Part shown: piece after piece, positions 36,234-48,397 of the stretch
How the letters are laid out: each line of letters begins with the position of its first letter
Numbering within the stretch: position 1 is the first letter of the stretch
From: Micrasema longulum
Taxonomy: Eukaryota > Arthropoda > Insecta > Trichoptera > Brachycentridae
DNA: 64,000 nucleotides
Reading direction: 5' to 3'
Assembly (NCBI GenBank): GCA_022494885.1
Contig: JAGVSM010001141.1
Coordinates: 1-64,000 of the forward strand
Notes under the pieces: model-generated
Seen by the model: the letters and a program-made list of their open reading frames with translations, nothing else
Databases searched by the model: none
What the model was told of the DNA's origin: nothing
Translations under genes and position numbers: made by a program

Positions 36234-36433
36234 CAAAAAATAAAATACAATACAAAATACCATTCGACAACATGGCGTTTGTTGCTGTTGAGTATTCCAG
36301 TAATGAACAATTCATGGCAGTGCCATTGGAAAAATATGCATCATAAATAAAAACACGTATAAAGTGAAAAACGAGAATCGTGTCAACAGAGAAATACAAA
36401 TAAAAAAAACGATTTAAAGGCCTTTTTTTTCTG

Positions 36434-39400
36434 TCAACAAGCAGCTTTGGGGAACGCGGTTTTAGGGTGTTCTTCAACCACACAGCAGCAACAATCTGCA
36501 AACATAGTAATATAAATAATTAAAATCAACAATAAATATCTAAACACAAAACGAAAAACATATTTAAGATAATTGAATGAAAAACTATTAAAACTATCAT
36601 GTTATTAAATAAATTCAGAGTAAAACAGTTTTTTTTCTGAACCCGAGTTAAAACAGCATTCCTATTTCAAATAGTATTTCCAATTATTTTTCTCTGTATT
36701 TAGCGTAATTTATTTTGTCTTAACTTTTACAATATTTTGAGTTTAAAATGATTTATTTATGATTTTATGTTTATTTCTAAAAGAAAACCTTAATAATCAA
36801 AGGAATACCCTGCAAAAATCACTTTATGTATAAATAAGTAATAAAGAATATCAAGAGCGTAAAAATAAAATCAAAAACATAATAATATAACTAATGTCCT
36901 ATCAATGGGACAGCCTAAACAAAACCCTCAGTTAAAAATATGCTCTGAAATACATGAATCAGCATACCATATAAAATATTTGGGAATAATTATTGATAAA
37001 TATTTTAAATGGACAGAACACATAGAATATATAACACAAAAAATTAAAAAACTTTCCCATATCTTCAAGTCGATACGTAACATCTTATGCCTAATTCAAC
37101 TCAAACAACTATATTTTATTTTATGTAACTCAATTATAACTTATGGCATAATAGGATGGGGAGGCACTAATAAATTGATATTAAAACCTCTCAAATCTGC
37201 TCAAAAATTAAGCATTAAAATAATTTTTAAAAAGCCCTTCAGGTACCCCAGCTTCAAGTTATTTGAGGAATATTCAATATGTTACCCAAAGATTGTAAAA
37301 CCATGACTCGGATTTAATTTAATACATTTGTAAAAAATGGTTACTGGGTTTAGGTCGAGAAAAATCGGAAAATTTACTCAAAATACATTCCTAAATAAGA
37401 AATTAATATTGTATAACTGTATAGTAAATAAAAAAGTAGGTAGTAATGTTATTGATTATTTTTTGCATAAAAATGTCTGCCTTAAAACAGGTTGTACCTA
37501 GTTAGACAGACTAGACATGATCCAGAAAAATCTATTACCTTAGTGTGTATGTAGTAGATAAAGTAATTGTTATTTTTGTTAATAAACTATGATTATTATT
37601 ATTATTATTATGTAATATATTAACTGCGATTTAGTAGGACATATAAGTTAATCAGGATTTACAAGGAGACGGTGATATACCCCCTAAATAAATAAAAATA
37701 ATAAAAAAAGTCTATATAAAACATAGACATCTAAATTCAAATTGAATATTGAGCATATTATGTTATAATCGATTGTGCAGATGTGTTGTCTGAAATTAAT
37801 TTCAATTCAAAGGGTGAACCCCATCTAGAAATATTCCGTAGAAACACGAGCGGACACCATGAGAACGAAAAACCTGCTAAGAACATTAGAAATGAGGGTC
37901 CTCAGATCGATTACCGGAAACACTGAGCGACCGGGTCAGAAATGACTTTATAGGGGAAACGTACATAATCGAAGCTATAGTGTTCTCGAGCAAATCCCGT
38001 AGAAGATTCTAGAGAGGTCACATAAACAGACTTAGCAGCGATAGACTGGGGTCCATCGCAGCCAAAGAAATGGCGTCCAGACGGCGCCCATCAGGAAGAC
38101 CTCCTAAGCGATGGAAGGATAGTTGGGCCGAATCACGGGAGAATGAGTAGTCTAAGTAAGAGAGATCGTCAGATCTACAAGAAGACAACAAAGAAGTAAA
38201 AGAAGACACCCATTCGTCGGGCTTGACAGATAACACCATTGAACACAACCAAATGCAACAACAGAACAGCCCGAAATTCTCTATTATGAAGAGCAATTTG
38301 TACTTTTTCAAATATGAGATGTACGACAACAATTCGGCTCCCCGCTACAAACGGAAGCTGAGTATCATTGACACTATATTATAACTAGACTTTTTTTTAT
38401 CTAAACTAAATCTACTCCAAATGTTTGTAGACAGACTGGATCTTCTCCCTAGGGTGTTATTTAGATGTAAATTTGTTGCAGCGGAGAGGGAACACATTTT
38501 TAAGAAGGGAATATGGAAATCAAGATATTTACAGGGCTTATGACTTGTCGTTGACTGATTTAAGTGGCCACTTTACACACTGTGTAACATTGACTATTCT
38601 ACCCATGTTAAAAACACCCACATTTCCTTAAATTTCTCCATCTGTTTGTTAACTTTTGTGAAGTCAAAGAGCTAAAACCTTTATCACGTGAGTGAGATCA
38701 TCCGTCCGAACCATTTCACCTACTAGACAACGCCTGAAAACATTATTTATTTTTTTATAGTTCTCTTATACCAGTTAGTTTAACGAACAATGTTTAGACT
38801 ACGTCCTACGTTTTGTAAAATGGTTCAGCCGGATGAATTTAATTAACATGATAAAGGTTTCAGCTGTTTTATTTCACAAAAGTCAACAGATGGAAGAGTT
38901 GAGGAAATGTTGATGTTTAAACACAGGCAGAATGGTGAATGTTACACAGTGTGTAAAGTGACCACTTGAACTAGCCAATGTCAGGTCATAGGCCCTGTAA
39001 ATGTTTAAACTTATATATTCCCTTCTCAACGATGTTTTTCCTCTCTGTTGCAACAAATTTAGATCTAAATCTACTCCCATAACCACACACACCACATTCG
39101 ACACACACCACATTCGACACACTCCACACACCACACTACGAACACACAAAACATTAAAAACAAAAATGTAAATAATATCATGTTGTTCTCAATACATTTT
39201 TTTGTCTTTGTTAAAAATTCAAACGGTATACCCTATTTTGGGCTGTGCAGGTGCGTAATTTTTACGATTTTAGGGTTATGGTTTATTATAATATAGTATG
39301 CATAACATTAACTTTACTATAAATATATTTAAATTCGGTTTTTATAACGTTTGGCATTATGTAAAATAAATTAGCATTTTTGAACAATAATAAAGATTGA

Positions 39401-42400
39401 CTTCTAATAAAATAGAATGACACTAAATTTTCCCGTTTGTTTTGCTTGCATCGATTCTCTAAAAACTTAATGTCCAATGATACAGCAGTTAGATTATTGG
39501 GGACATTCAAGAAATTCACATAAAGTTTCAGTGCCCACATAATCAAATCATGGCCGCGGGCCCATGAACCCCGGGGAAAACCCTTTAAACAACTTTGACA
39601 TTTGACCCTTAGCAAAAGAGTTAATACGCCACTAGGTCTAGTAATAAACATATTAAAATTGTCTCATGAATTATTTATTAGATGTTTCCATATTTTATTG
39701 CTATCAGAATATATTTTCTCTAGAATACACGACATTGAGTTTATTCGTGATCAGTTTGATTATAATTTCAGATGATTTGATTTGAGAGTTTTCTTAATAA
39801 GTCGAAATACGAACAAATCTCTAAATGTCTAATATTATAAAAATAACTGTTTTCTGTCCCATAATGAAAGCCATGTCAAAAAAATAAAAACACCAAGAAG
39901 AACGAGGTGTTTGGAATTATTTATACATTTAAATGTCAAAATTGTATTCAAGTTTAGATATAAATTTACAACCCCGCGCCCCGCCCGAAACATTAATGGT
40001 TCATTTTGACGGTTAAAGACTGATACCCGTATGCAGAGACAAACCTTAAGGTGAGGAAAGTACATTCTATTGTCTTCACCTTCTGGTTATTCTCTGCATT
40101 TGAAATTAGAATGGTACTTTCCTCACCTTAAGTTTTGTCTCTGCATACGGGTATGAGAATCGATGTTTCAGTTATGGTGAGATTTTTTGTTTTTTAGATG
40201 GGAGTTGCTTATTATTTTATTTATTTATTTTATTTATTTATTAAAAGAAAACAACAGCCATTACAACAAAACAAAAATATTTACAGATAAACGAAGACGT
40301 GAGGTTGCTGTTTAAATATGTGTTTATTACATGGCGAATAAGATATGAGTTATGTCGCACGAGTGTAACGGTGATGAGGAGTTGAAGAAACTTCACTTGA
40401 ACTACATGTTGGAGCTGAGTTAACTGGACTGACTGACTGGTCGACTGAACTGAATTTGTTGGGCTGACTGACTTGCGTTGCTACATCCTGTGGTCTTTTT
40501 ATAAGCGATGTTCCTTTGTAGTTCATTTCTTCATCGTAGGGACGATATGAATGTACTGCAGAACGACGCTTCCGATTTTAGAAGCAGTACTGTTAGAGTT
40601 GCATTTTAACGTTGTATTGGATTCTTTGTATTGGATTGTCATCGATTATGGACTATGAACTCTACATATGTGTATCTCGCCTAGTGATATAATTAGATTA
40701 CATCTCTTTCTCTCAAATTAATGTTTGATACCGCTTTTACATATATAAAATAAAGAGATTTTTAGTATTATTCAATTAAAATCTATAACCTACTTCCACC
40801 ATCTATTAAAACAATAAGTAACGAAATTATGTTCAAAAAGGCTATAAAAAAATGGAAAATGGAGCTAGGTAGAAGTGAAATGGATTGTCTCATTCACCTA
40901 AACCAATATTGAATCAGCTGCTCCACAAGTGTATTAGGTTTTTTTTTTCTTTCATTGTGCGTTTTGTAATATAAATAATATAGATGTACATAAATTAATT
41001 ATAAACATAAATATGTAGTGTTTAAAACTGTTTGAACATTTTGTTAATTATCCGTGTTTATTAAGTTAGTCTTCTTTGTTTATTCTCAAATGAAAAAAAA
41101 AAAGTGTATTGTTAAGTGTCCTCGCCACGGGTAACCCCAGTGAGGTCACATTATTTTTATTTTTAATTATAGATTGTATGAGAAAAAACATGAATAAATA
41201 AAATAAATAAATACATTTGTCTCAAGGTACTCGATATTTTGTCATTATTGAAAATCCTGATGGACAAAATATTTTATTTAAAATGATCTTATATACCTGA
41301 ACCTGAGATTTTATTTTTTTATTACGTGTTCAGCTTTACTTGAAGATTACAAAAAACAATTGAGCCAGTAATATTCATAGTAGTTACCGAGATATGAATT
41401 AAATCAATATAATTTGCAAGGCCTAGATCTGTTTAGATCTAAATTTGTTAAAACGGAAAGGGAAAACATTTTGATATGGGAACATGAAAGTCTAGGCATT
41501 TACGGGGCTTACGACCTGTCATTGGCTGGTTTAAGTGGCCACTGTTCAGCCGGATGAATTTCACCCAGATGATAAAGGTTTCAGGTATTTTACTTCACAA
41601 AAGTCAACAGATGGTAGAGTTATGGAAATGTCGATGATTAAACATAGGAAGAATGGTGAATAGTACACAGTGTGTAAAGTGGCCCACTTAAACCAGCAAG
41701 CCGTAAGCCTTGCAAATGCCTAGATTTCCATGTTCCCTTCTCAAAATGTTCTTCCTCTCTGTTGCAACAAATTAAGATCTAAATAACCCTCTAGAGAGGA
41801 AATCTAGTCTGTCTACAAACATTTTGACACACTCAAAGCACAGTTGAAAATGTTTATATTTTATTTAACTCTTGTGTGGATGTGATGTCACACTAGTCGA
41901 CATAAAAACTTGATATATCTCTCTTATTTTTTTAAAATGATGAATTCGTATTTTTTGTAATCTTCAAATGGACATTTTCACATCCGATTTGGAAAGTAAA
42001 ATTTTTATGACTATGCTAAATGTTGATACTAGAAATATTTATTCTTGCTACGCAAAGAATGAATGTCCGCTGATTCAGCAACACATCTATACAGATACCT
42101 TATACAAGAGAGGGCACGAAGATATAAGTCATAATAATGAAGACAGAGACGCTGTTCTGCGGCGGGTGCTGTGTAAAACAGATTCAGTCTTCAGTCGGTT
42201 GATTACAGTGATGGGGGACGCACGCGCGTAACATAAGCGGCGTATTTCTAATTTCTAATTTATTTTGCTATAACAGGGCTAAATTATATGTTTATTTGCA
42301 TTAATTATGGAAAAGGAATTATCAAACAATATGTCTCCATGTATTTTTAGAATATTCCGTATTTTAATGGTGGTAACGCGATGTTACATCACCGCGGGCA

Positions 42401-45400
42401 AAGGAATTATTTACCACAGTTTTTTAAGAGTTAACGAGGACGTTCAGTGGTACGAGTATTACAAATTTGAAATAAATAAACATCTCACCATCGCAGCAGT
42501 TTTCCTCCCCTCCGCCGTCCGGACACTCCTCCCCTGGCGCTAAGTACGAAGCCCTGTATATGGTGTTGCCCTCCATGGCCGCGCAGGGCGGGGTGTAGGA
42601 CCGCAGCGCCCACGGCGGGATCCAACGGGGGCGGATCTCCACGGGGCGGTAGCTTAGCTTCTGTACGGTGGAGCACTCCATTTTTGCGCAGGGCTTCGCG
42701 TACACGGGGATCGGCTTGTACGACGTCGGTCGCTTCTGGGCGTCCGGAGCCGGGAACGATAGTCTGTTCACAGTCTTGTCTGAAAGGCAAAAAAAGAAAC
42801 GTAATCATCGCGAGAATTGGTGAAGTAGAATAATCGAAAATGGAACATTTGAAAGTAGGCTGAACGCTGTCAAAATGCGATCTCTTATCTCGATAGATGC
42901 ACAAATGTCGAGATCCGTACATTGTGTAAAGCTGAGATAGGCATTAGCGACAAAATCAAGAAAGGAGCTCTGCGCTGGTTCGGACATGTAGAGCGAATGA
43001 ACAGTGAAAGAACGGCTAAAAATATTTACAACGCGAATGTCGATGGATGCGGAAATAGAGGAAGACCGAGAAAGCCATGGCAGGACCAAATCCAACAAAT
43101 ACTTGAAGATGAACATGACAAAGGTCGGAATAATCGGTGCCCGTGCATGAGAAAATGTATGAATGTATAATAGAGAAAGCGAGATCTGTATGCAAAGATA
43201 GAGTGATGTGGCGTTCTATCCTCTCTGCCTACCCTCACGGGGAATTGGCGTGATAGTTTGTTGTTGTTAAGTGTGCATTGAAAACACCCCTAGGGTCTTT
43301 CTATCGGTTTTGCTCAAACAACATAGAGCAATCAAAATTGCTGTTGCCAGATTTTTAAAATGGGTTTTTGATCTAATCGACCGAATTTGAAAGAACTTTT
43401 GTGGTGCGTACATGCTCGAATTAAATCTTTACGCACATTTCTTGCGGGATTCAGTCAAGGAAACCATAAAAATATATGATATTAATTTTATGGACGATGA
43501 AGAACTTCAGCCCCACGAGAAATTGGATACAAAATATGTTTTCTTGCACGCGGTAAAAATTAAAGTGTTAAATTGTGGCGCAAAGTTTCTTGAAAACGTA
43601 CAAAAAGAATAATAAAAAATATTATAATAAAAACGAACTACTCTGAACGATATGACTCGTTCATATAAATCAACCAATGATAAGAGAGCTGTGAAAGATA
43701 TCCGGTTAACTTACCGTCAACGGACCAGAACTGACCGAGAAAAATCGGAAGAGAACCTTTGACCATGCGAAGTAATTTAAAAAAATTAAAACAAAAAAAT
43801 CACAGCGCTGATAATACGATATATAGTAAATTTTTTTAAATCTTAGATTAGTTTAATAATCTATTAACAAAAAAAAATAATAAAAAAACCACTGAACCTG
43901 CTCATTGGAGAAAATTGTTATGGACACCATAAAGGTAATATGGACACTTACTTTCTAGCGGCAATTTGGAGTTACAAATGCTCATAATTGGCATTATCGG
44001 GGGCCTTCTGCTGGGTGGTTTTGGAACAAAGTCGTGTTTCTGCGTCGTCAGATCCTGCATAGGTCCCCTGCCTGTCAGATCATGGTTGCAAGGAAGAATC
44101 ATACGTGTTCGCTTCACATCGTTAGGCAAGTATGAGAGCTATTGAGAAAAACAGATAAAGCATACATTTATCAATCTCCACGGAGGCGTAAGTATAGCCT
44201 GTGAGCTCGCCAATACATGACAGATGACAGTAAACATAACCATAGAAAAACATTGCAGTTGAGCTCTCAGAAGTAAAGCAACGTGAATGCAGCAATGCTT
44301 GAACTACATGTCAATAATATTCTAATAATAAATCATATTATTTGGACATACGGAACTTTAAAGCATACCTTGGTTTCATTACTAATAGTATTTTATCGGT
44401 TAGGTAGGTGTATTTAAAAAAAAATGTTGCGTACCTGAAAAAAGCACAAATAATTATGTTTTTGTAAATGATGTCAGTAGCGACACTCAGAGAGTGGCTT
44501 TGTGACGTTTTGACATTTTTTATAAGAAATTCATGGCGTAGCCGAAATACTGTTATAAAAACGAGAATGTTTTGTTGATTGACGTTAGCAGGCGCTACCC
44601 AGGGGCGACTTTGTGACGTGAGAAATTATTTAAAAAAAGAGATTTCATGGCGTAGCCGAAATATTGTAATTAAAACGAGGATGTTTTTGTTGATTGACGT
44701 TAGCAGGCGCTACCCAGGGGCGACTTCATGACGTGATGAAATTAATAATTTAAATATTTTTTTTCATTTTACATAGTGTAGCCGAGATAAGAAATTGCGT
44801 GGTGTTTCGAAATTTAACCGTGTAGGTAGCCGCCTAGTTACAATATTATTTTTGTATTTTTATAACTCTTGTTTTATAATGTTTATGTTTTTATCGCTAT
44901 AAGAATTAAACTAAAGATAGTTTTTACTTTTAATCGCTATCCGTTTATAAAATTATGTTTGTAACACTCAATAATATTTATTTTTCAAGTATTCAATGTT
45001 ATTTTTGCATTTTAATTAATATTGTTAATATAAAGCGTATTTTTTTTTATTTGAATTTACTAGACTGTTTTTATTACAAAAAAATAAAATGCATATTTCT
45101 CTATGTATTTTTCTGTTATAAACAATCTATTAAAATAATACACATCAAATTTCCATTGTCTGTTGATTTGATTTGCAATCTTCTTTTTTTTTCGATGGTT
45201 AAAACTCTAGGAAATTCAAAGACAATAAAAATTTTACTGTCATATATTGGCGAGCTCACACGCTATACATAGCCCCACGGATACTTACGAAGATCGCATC
45301 AGTGCAACCAATTTTATGCATGTTTTTATCTGATTAAAAACTAAAATTAATTGATAGAAAAAAATGTTGTATTTCATGTTCTATATCAACAATACAGACA

Positions 45401-46842
45401 TATAATTTAGTAGAGGCAAAGATGTTTCTTGAGAAGGAATAATATTAAAATATGTCAAAGATGAGGTTATATAACATGGTAATTGTCTGATGCTAGTAAA
45501 AGTCATTGTGTAATCAACGGTTTGCCAGTGTTCTGACAACAACTCCACGTACACAGGTGGCTAAATAGGTACTCGAGGTTAAAAAGGTGATAATAGAACA
45601 CTTAAGATTTCAAAAATAAATAAAATAATACTGTATCACACAAAAAATAATGAGATCTATCGCAAAAGGGTAGGTATTTTTATTTCAATCTTCTTGGTAT
45701 GAAAATAGGTTTTTTAACAAGCGTGTTGTAGATGCTTATTTTAATAAACAATTATTTTTTTATATTATATTAATTTCAAGCGAGCAGCTAAAATCTGATA
45801 TTATGCTTAATTTTAATGAAAGTTAGCTGTTGGCGCACTTTAACTTTTCCGAAACAAATCTAGTCAATGTTTAAACTCCTCGAGACTACACATTGAGATC
45901 AGCTCTTGTTCCAACCATCAACAACCCTATTGCTCAGGAAATGCTTCCGTGGATTTAGATTAAATCTCGTTTTCTCCAGCCTGAGACTGTGGCCTCGAAG
46001 AGAAGCATCTTGCTTAAGCTTGAATGTGGGATCCAAATTTGGGCAGATATAGTGACTGCTGACTATATTGTATGTCTCAACTATGTTTTGAGTTTTTCCA
46101 AATTTTTGTAGACAAGGACTGGATTCAACTCCCTAGGGAGCTGTTAATACTAACATATTACAACAGACATGAAGAAAATTTTACACAAGGGAATATGGAA
46201 GTCCAGGCATCCACAGGGCTTATGACCTGTCACTGGTTGGTTTAGGAGGCCACTTTACACACGATGTAACATTCACTATTCTGCACATATTTGAACATCT
46301 ATATATTTCTTCGACTCTTCTATCTGTTGACGTTTGTTAAGTTAAAGAGCTGAAACCTGAAAGGTAAGAGCTGAGCTCACTAGGCAACGCCTGCGTATAT
46401 TTTTCATTTTTTATACTTTTTCTTGGAACTGGTAGATTTATCAACAATGTTTTGAGTTTGTTCATTTTTTTGTTGACAAGTACTGGATTCAACCCCCTGG
46501 GAGCTGTTAACACTAATTTAACTCATTTGACTAATTCTGCTTGTACTAGGAGTAGGCTCAGTATATGAATGGGTCTTCAACCCATTCCATCTTTGAAATT
46601 CTACATAGAATGAGAATGAATATGAACCATTGCATTTGCAAGCTTACTTTTTGCACTGTATCTCCGGACATTCTCCCACAGGACCTGATGAAGTTGCCGA
46701 TGGGCAGCACTGCCGGGGGGCGGAATCCCTCCACGGGCTTGTACGACAGCTTGTAGACCGTGCCCCCTTCCATGGCCTTGCATGGCTTCTGATAAATGTT
46801 CCGAGGGGCGAATGACTCGGGAATTGGCGGCTGGCAGTAGCG
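36434..46842 (-). CDS. SAXO-like (stabilizer of axonemal microtubules) protein, 5' partial
   Basis: Four exons join in frame: 46648-46842, 43952-44138, 42489-42779 and 36434-36495. They encode about 245 C-terminal residues. The protein has repeats built around a Cys, then MxGxTVxKLSYxPV. Examples are KPCKAMEGGTVYKLSYKPV, GDTVQKLSYLP (across the first junction), KPCAKMECSTVQKLSYRPV and AAMEGNTIYRASYLAP. A segment GRGPMQDLTTQKHDFVPKP also fits the family. These are the Mn-type microtubule-binding repeats of SAXO/FAM154 proteins, which bind axonemal or centriolar microtubules; an axonemal, perhaps sperm, role is inferred. The C-terminus is Cys-rich (CCCCVVEEHPKTAFPKAAC), an odd tail on a 62-base exon across a 6 kb intron. 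Phases agree at every junction. An upstream exon must exist, since exon 46648-46842 begins mid-protein, but I found none up to 60 kb. Exons 1 and 3 are markedly GC-rich next to AT-rich introns. Confidence 0.85.
36890..37615 (+). mobile_element. LINE C-terminal fragment with 3' tail
   Basis: A 133-codon frame (36905-37306) reads YLGIIIDKYFKWTEHIEYIT, then ITYGIIGWGGTNK and KKPFRYPSFKLFEEY, a jockey-like reverse transcriptase C-terminus. The 3' end is an ATTATTATT tail near 37595-37613. It lies in the last SAXO intron. Confidence 0.8.
37870..38140 (+). mobile_element. LINE C-terminal fragment
   Basis: The plus strand reads HINRLSSDRLGSIAAKEMAS then RRRPSGRPPKRWKD, the ORF end of RTE-like elements. 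It is broken. Confidence 0.6.
38395..39082. repeat. Rep-1 head-to-head pair (palindromic)
   Basis: 38395-38810 is a plus copy and 38815-39082 a minus copy. They share GTCAACAGATGGAAGAGTTG-type text and CACACTGTGTAACATT on opposite strands. A short CACA-rich simple repeat follows at 39082-39150. Confidence 0.7.
40023..40154. repeat. Near-perfect inverted repeat, 46 bp arms
   Basis: The left arm 40023-40068 begins ATACCCGTATGCAGAGACAA. The right arm 40108-40154 is its reverse complement with one mismatch and one extra base. The spacer is 39 bases. It could form a long hairpin. No flanking target duplication is seen. It lies in the last SAXO intron. Confidence 0.9.
40285..40720. repeat. LTR-like dispersed repeat, copy 1
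   Basis: GTGAGGTTGCTGTTTAAATA, ATGGCGAATAAGATA and GAGTTCATAGTCC-like text (reverse strand) match the sequence at 51955-52330. No coding region is linked to it. An LTR origin is only a guess. Confidence 0.4.
40775..41215 (+). mobile_element. LINE C-terminus and 3' UTR
   Basis: The plus strand reads IYNLLPPSIKTISNEIMFKK then AIKKWKMELG, a typical LINE ORF end. The 3' UTR finishes in AATAAATAAAATAAATAAAT near 41215. Confidence 0.75.
41430..41860. repeat. Rep-1 palindromic copy
   Basis: The left part (about 41435-41543) is plus-oriented and the right part (about 41545-41850) is reversed. Both end in AGATCTAAATTTGTT-type text. The centre switches strand abruptly after GTTTAAGTGGCCACT. Confidence 0.7.
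42915..43265 (+). mobile_element. RTE-like LINE 3' end
   Basis: A frame reads GALRWFGHVERMNSERTAKN then GCGNRGRPRKPWQDQ. The 3' end is GGCGTGATAGTTTGTTGTTG. It is the plus-strand sibling of 23545-23905 and lies in a SAXO intron. Confidence 0.8.
43450..43905 (+). repeat. Rep-2 copy
   Basis: GAACTTCAGCCCCACGAGAA at the start, GTGAAAGATATCCGGTT in the middle and AATCTATTAACAAAAAAAAA near the end. It is diverged but in the same order as other copies. It lies next to SAXO exon 43952-44138. Confidence 0.5.
44490..44745. repeat. Tandem direct repeat, period about 114 bp
   Basis: TCATGGCGTAGCCGAAATA, then TTGATTGACGTTAGCAGGCG and CTACCCAGGGGCGACTT occur at 44531 and again at 44645. A partial third unit is possible on each side. 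It lies in the SAXO intron before exon 43952-44138. Confidence 0.85.
45837..46040 (-). mobile_element. LINE C-terminal fragment
   Basis: The minus strand reads LRGHSLRLEKTRFNLNPRKH then FLSNRVVDGWNK, a widespread LINE ORF-end signature. A stop follows. Confidence 0.75.
46075..46510 (+). repeat. Rep-1 copy with both flank modules
   Basis: Starts with AACTATGTTTTGAGTTTTTC, has the core ATGTAACATTCACTATTCTG, then CTAGGCAACGCCTG and a second CAACAATGTTTTGAGTTTGT module. The flank module thus occurs at both ends in direct orientation. It ends 140 bases from SAXO exon 46648-46842. Confidence 0.7.
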
Positions 46843-47019
46843 CTGGAAATGAGATGAAAAAATTACTGATTTGAAAGAATACATCGAGATTTGCTAAGAA
46901 TAAACGTGAATATAGTTTTGAAGCGAATTATTGCTAGCGCTGTATATAAATTTCGTAAAATGCTTGGATTTGTACTTAGAGACTCGAAATTTTTTAACAA
47001 TACTCTGCAATTTGCACAT

Positions 47020-47225
47020 TGTGTGATACACTAGTCGGCAGCATGCTAGAATACTGTTCCATAATTTAGGACCCCTCTGAATCAAACCACATTCTTGAAA
47101 TAGATAAGGTTCAAAAGCCATTTTTGAGATACTTACATATTAAAGAAAAGAATAATTATCTATTCTTGTATCCATCATTATTCCTAGCAGGGATGTTAGA
47201 TTACAACACCTTCGAATCTCGTCAT
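47020..47225 (+). mobile_element. LINE fragment interrupted by MITE-B
   Basis: The plus strand reads LVGSMLEYCSII then ILEIDKVQKPFLRYLHIKEK and GMLDYNTFESRHL, a reverse transcriptase C-terminal region. It stops where MITE-B begins at 47226. Confidence 0.65.
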
Positions 47226-47820
47226 CTGTAGTTCAGTCACAAATAACTATCGACGTGCTAATAAGCGACGTGATAACAATTTCTCATCATGGTTGTTTAT
47301 CGTATTCGCAATCACAATGGAATATCCGTGGACACCTAATATTAAATGTCAAGATATTTATGTTTTGCGACGTATAATCCTGCGGCGCAATCACATATTT
47401 GAATTTCACCAGTGTAAATATGGAAAATATTCCAAAACTGCAATTTACATTTATTTATTGATTATTTATCATGCTATTTATTACATTTAGCCAGCGGTTG
47501 GCTGCTCAAATGTCAAGAAAAGCAGTCGCCATAGTAATTGTAAATTAATTTAACTTTTTAGTATACGATACGCCTTCCTTTTTTGCAAATGCAAAAGATT
47601 ATATTATTTTTTAATAGTATGCGACGATTTTTCGCCAGTGAAGTGTATTTATTTACAAGGAAAACAAATAACATACTGACACGAGCATTAATATAGAGAT
47701 TACACACGCGTTGACTTATAACTGCGATAGCTTAAGCATGTTCATTATTGTTCATTTTGATCGCTCAAATACTTAGCATGTTTTTAAGCACGTCGATAGT
47801 TATTTGTGATTGAGCTACTG
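47226..47820. mobile_element. MITE-B, two-ended copy
   Basis: The left end is CTGTAGTTCAGTCACAAATA and the right end is GTGATTGAGCTACTG. The inner TIR text TAACTATCGACGTG is inverted at both ends. It is about 595 bp and has no transposase. It is inverted relative to 50785-51349. Confidence 0.75.
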
Positions 47821-48397
47821 GAGTGAAATTTTTCTTGGAAAACATTTCTACAAGCTGATTTATGGAAGTATATTATTTAATTTATTATATAACATTACAA
47901 ATAGAGCATGAGAACCTCGGGATTCTTGCTGCGAACGATACGGGATTTTGAGTCTATAAACATAATGAAAACATTGTATATTGCCCTAGTGCGAAGTCAA
48001 CTCGAGTATAACTCAGTTATATGGTCACCGTATTTTAGGGTTCATGTTAAGGACATCGAAAGAGTTAAGCAATTTTTTTTGCGTTTTATCAATTTTAAAT
48101 TAAGTATACCGATTGAATACATAAATTACACATACTTAAATGATTATTTAAACACCCAAACTTTGGAAAACAGACGAAAATTAAATGACTTGCTTTTTTT
48201 GTTTAAAATAATAACATCAACGTTCGATTGTTGTGAATTTATCAATTTTATTAATATGCGAGTGCCTGGTCGAGTTACCCGATGTAATACTCTGTTCTAC
48301 TGCGGTCCATCATCGACCAATTACAGCGCGAATTTACCAATAGTGCGGATGGATGTACTCGCGAACCAATATGCTAACAACATCGATGTCAACAATA

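Noticed and set aside
39080..39150. A CRISPR-like array or satellite
   Set aside because: It is a short CACA/CCACATTCGA simple repeat with no spacer structure, in a eukaryotic window.
42485..42922. A 145-residue minus frame across the GC-rich stretch
   Set aside because: It is a shadow of SAXO exon 42489-42779 in another frame. The exon's true frame joins its neighbours by phase.
44955..45272. A 105-residue plus frame rich in Phe, Ile and Lys
   Set aside because: Composition follows AT-rich background. It has no splice context and no family match.
46565..46815. Plus and minus overlapping frames over 46.6-46.8 kb
   Set aside because: They are shadows of SAXO exon 46648-46842, kept open by its GC-rich codons.
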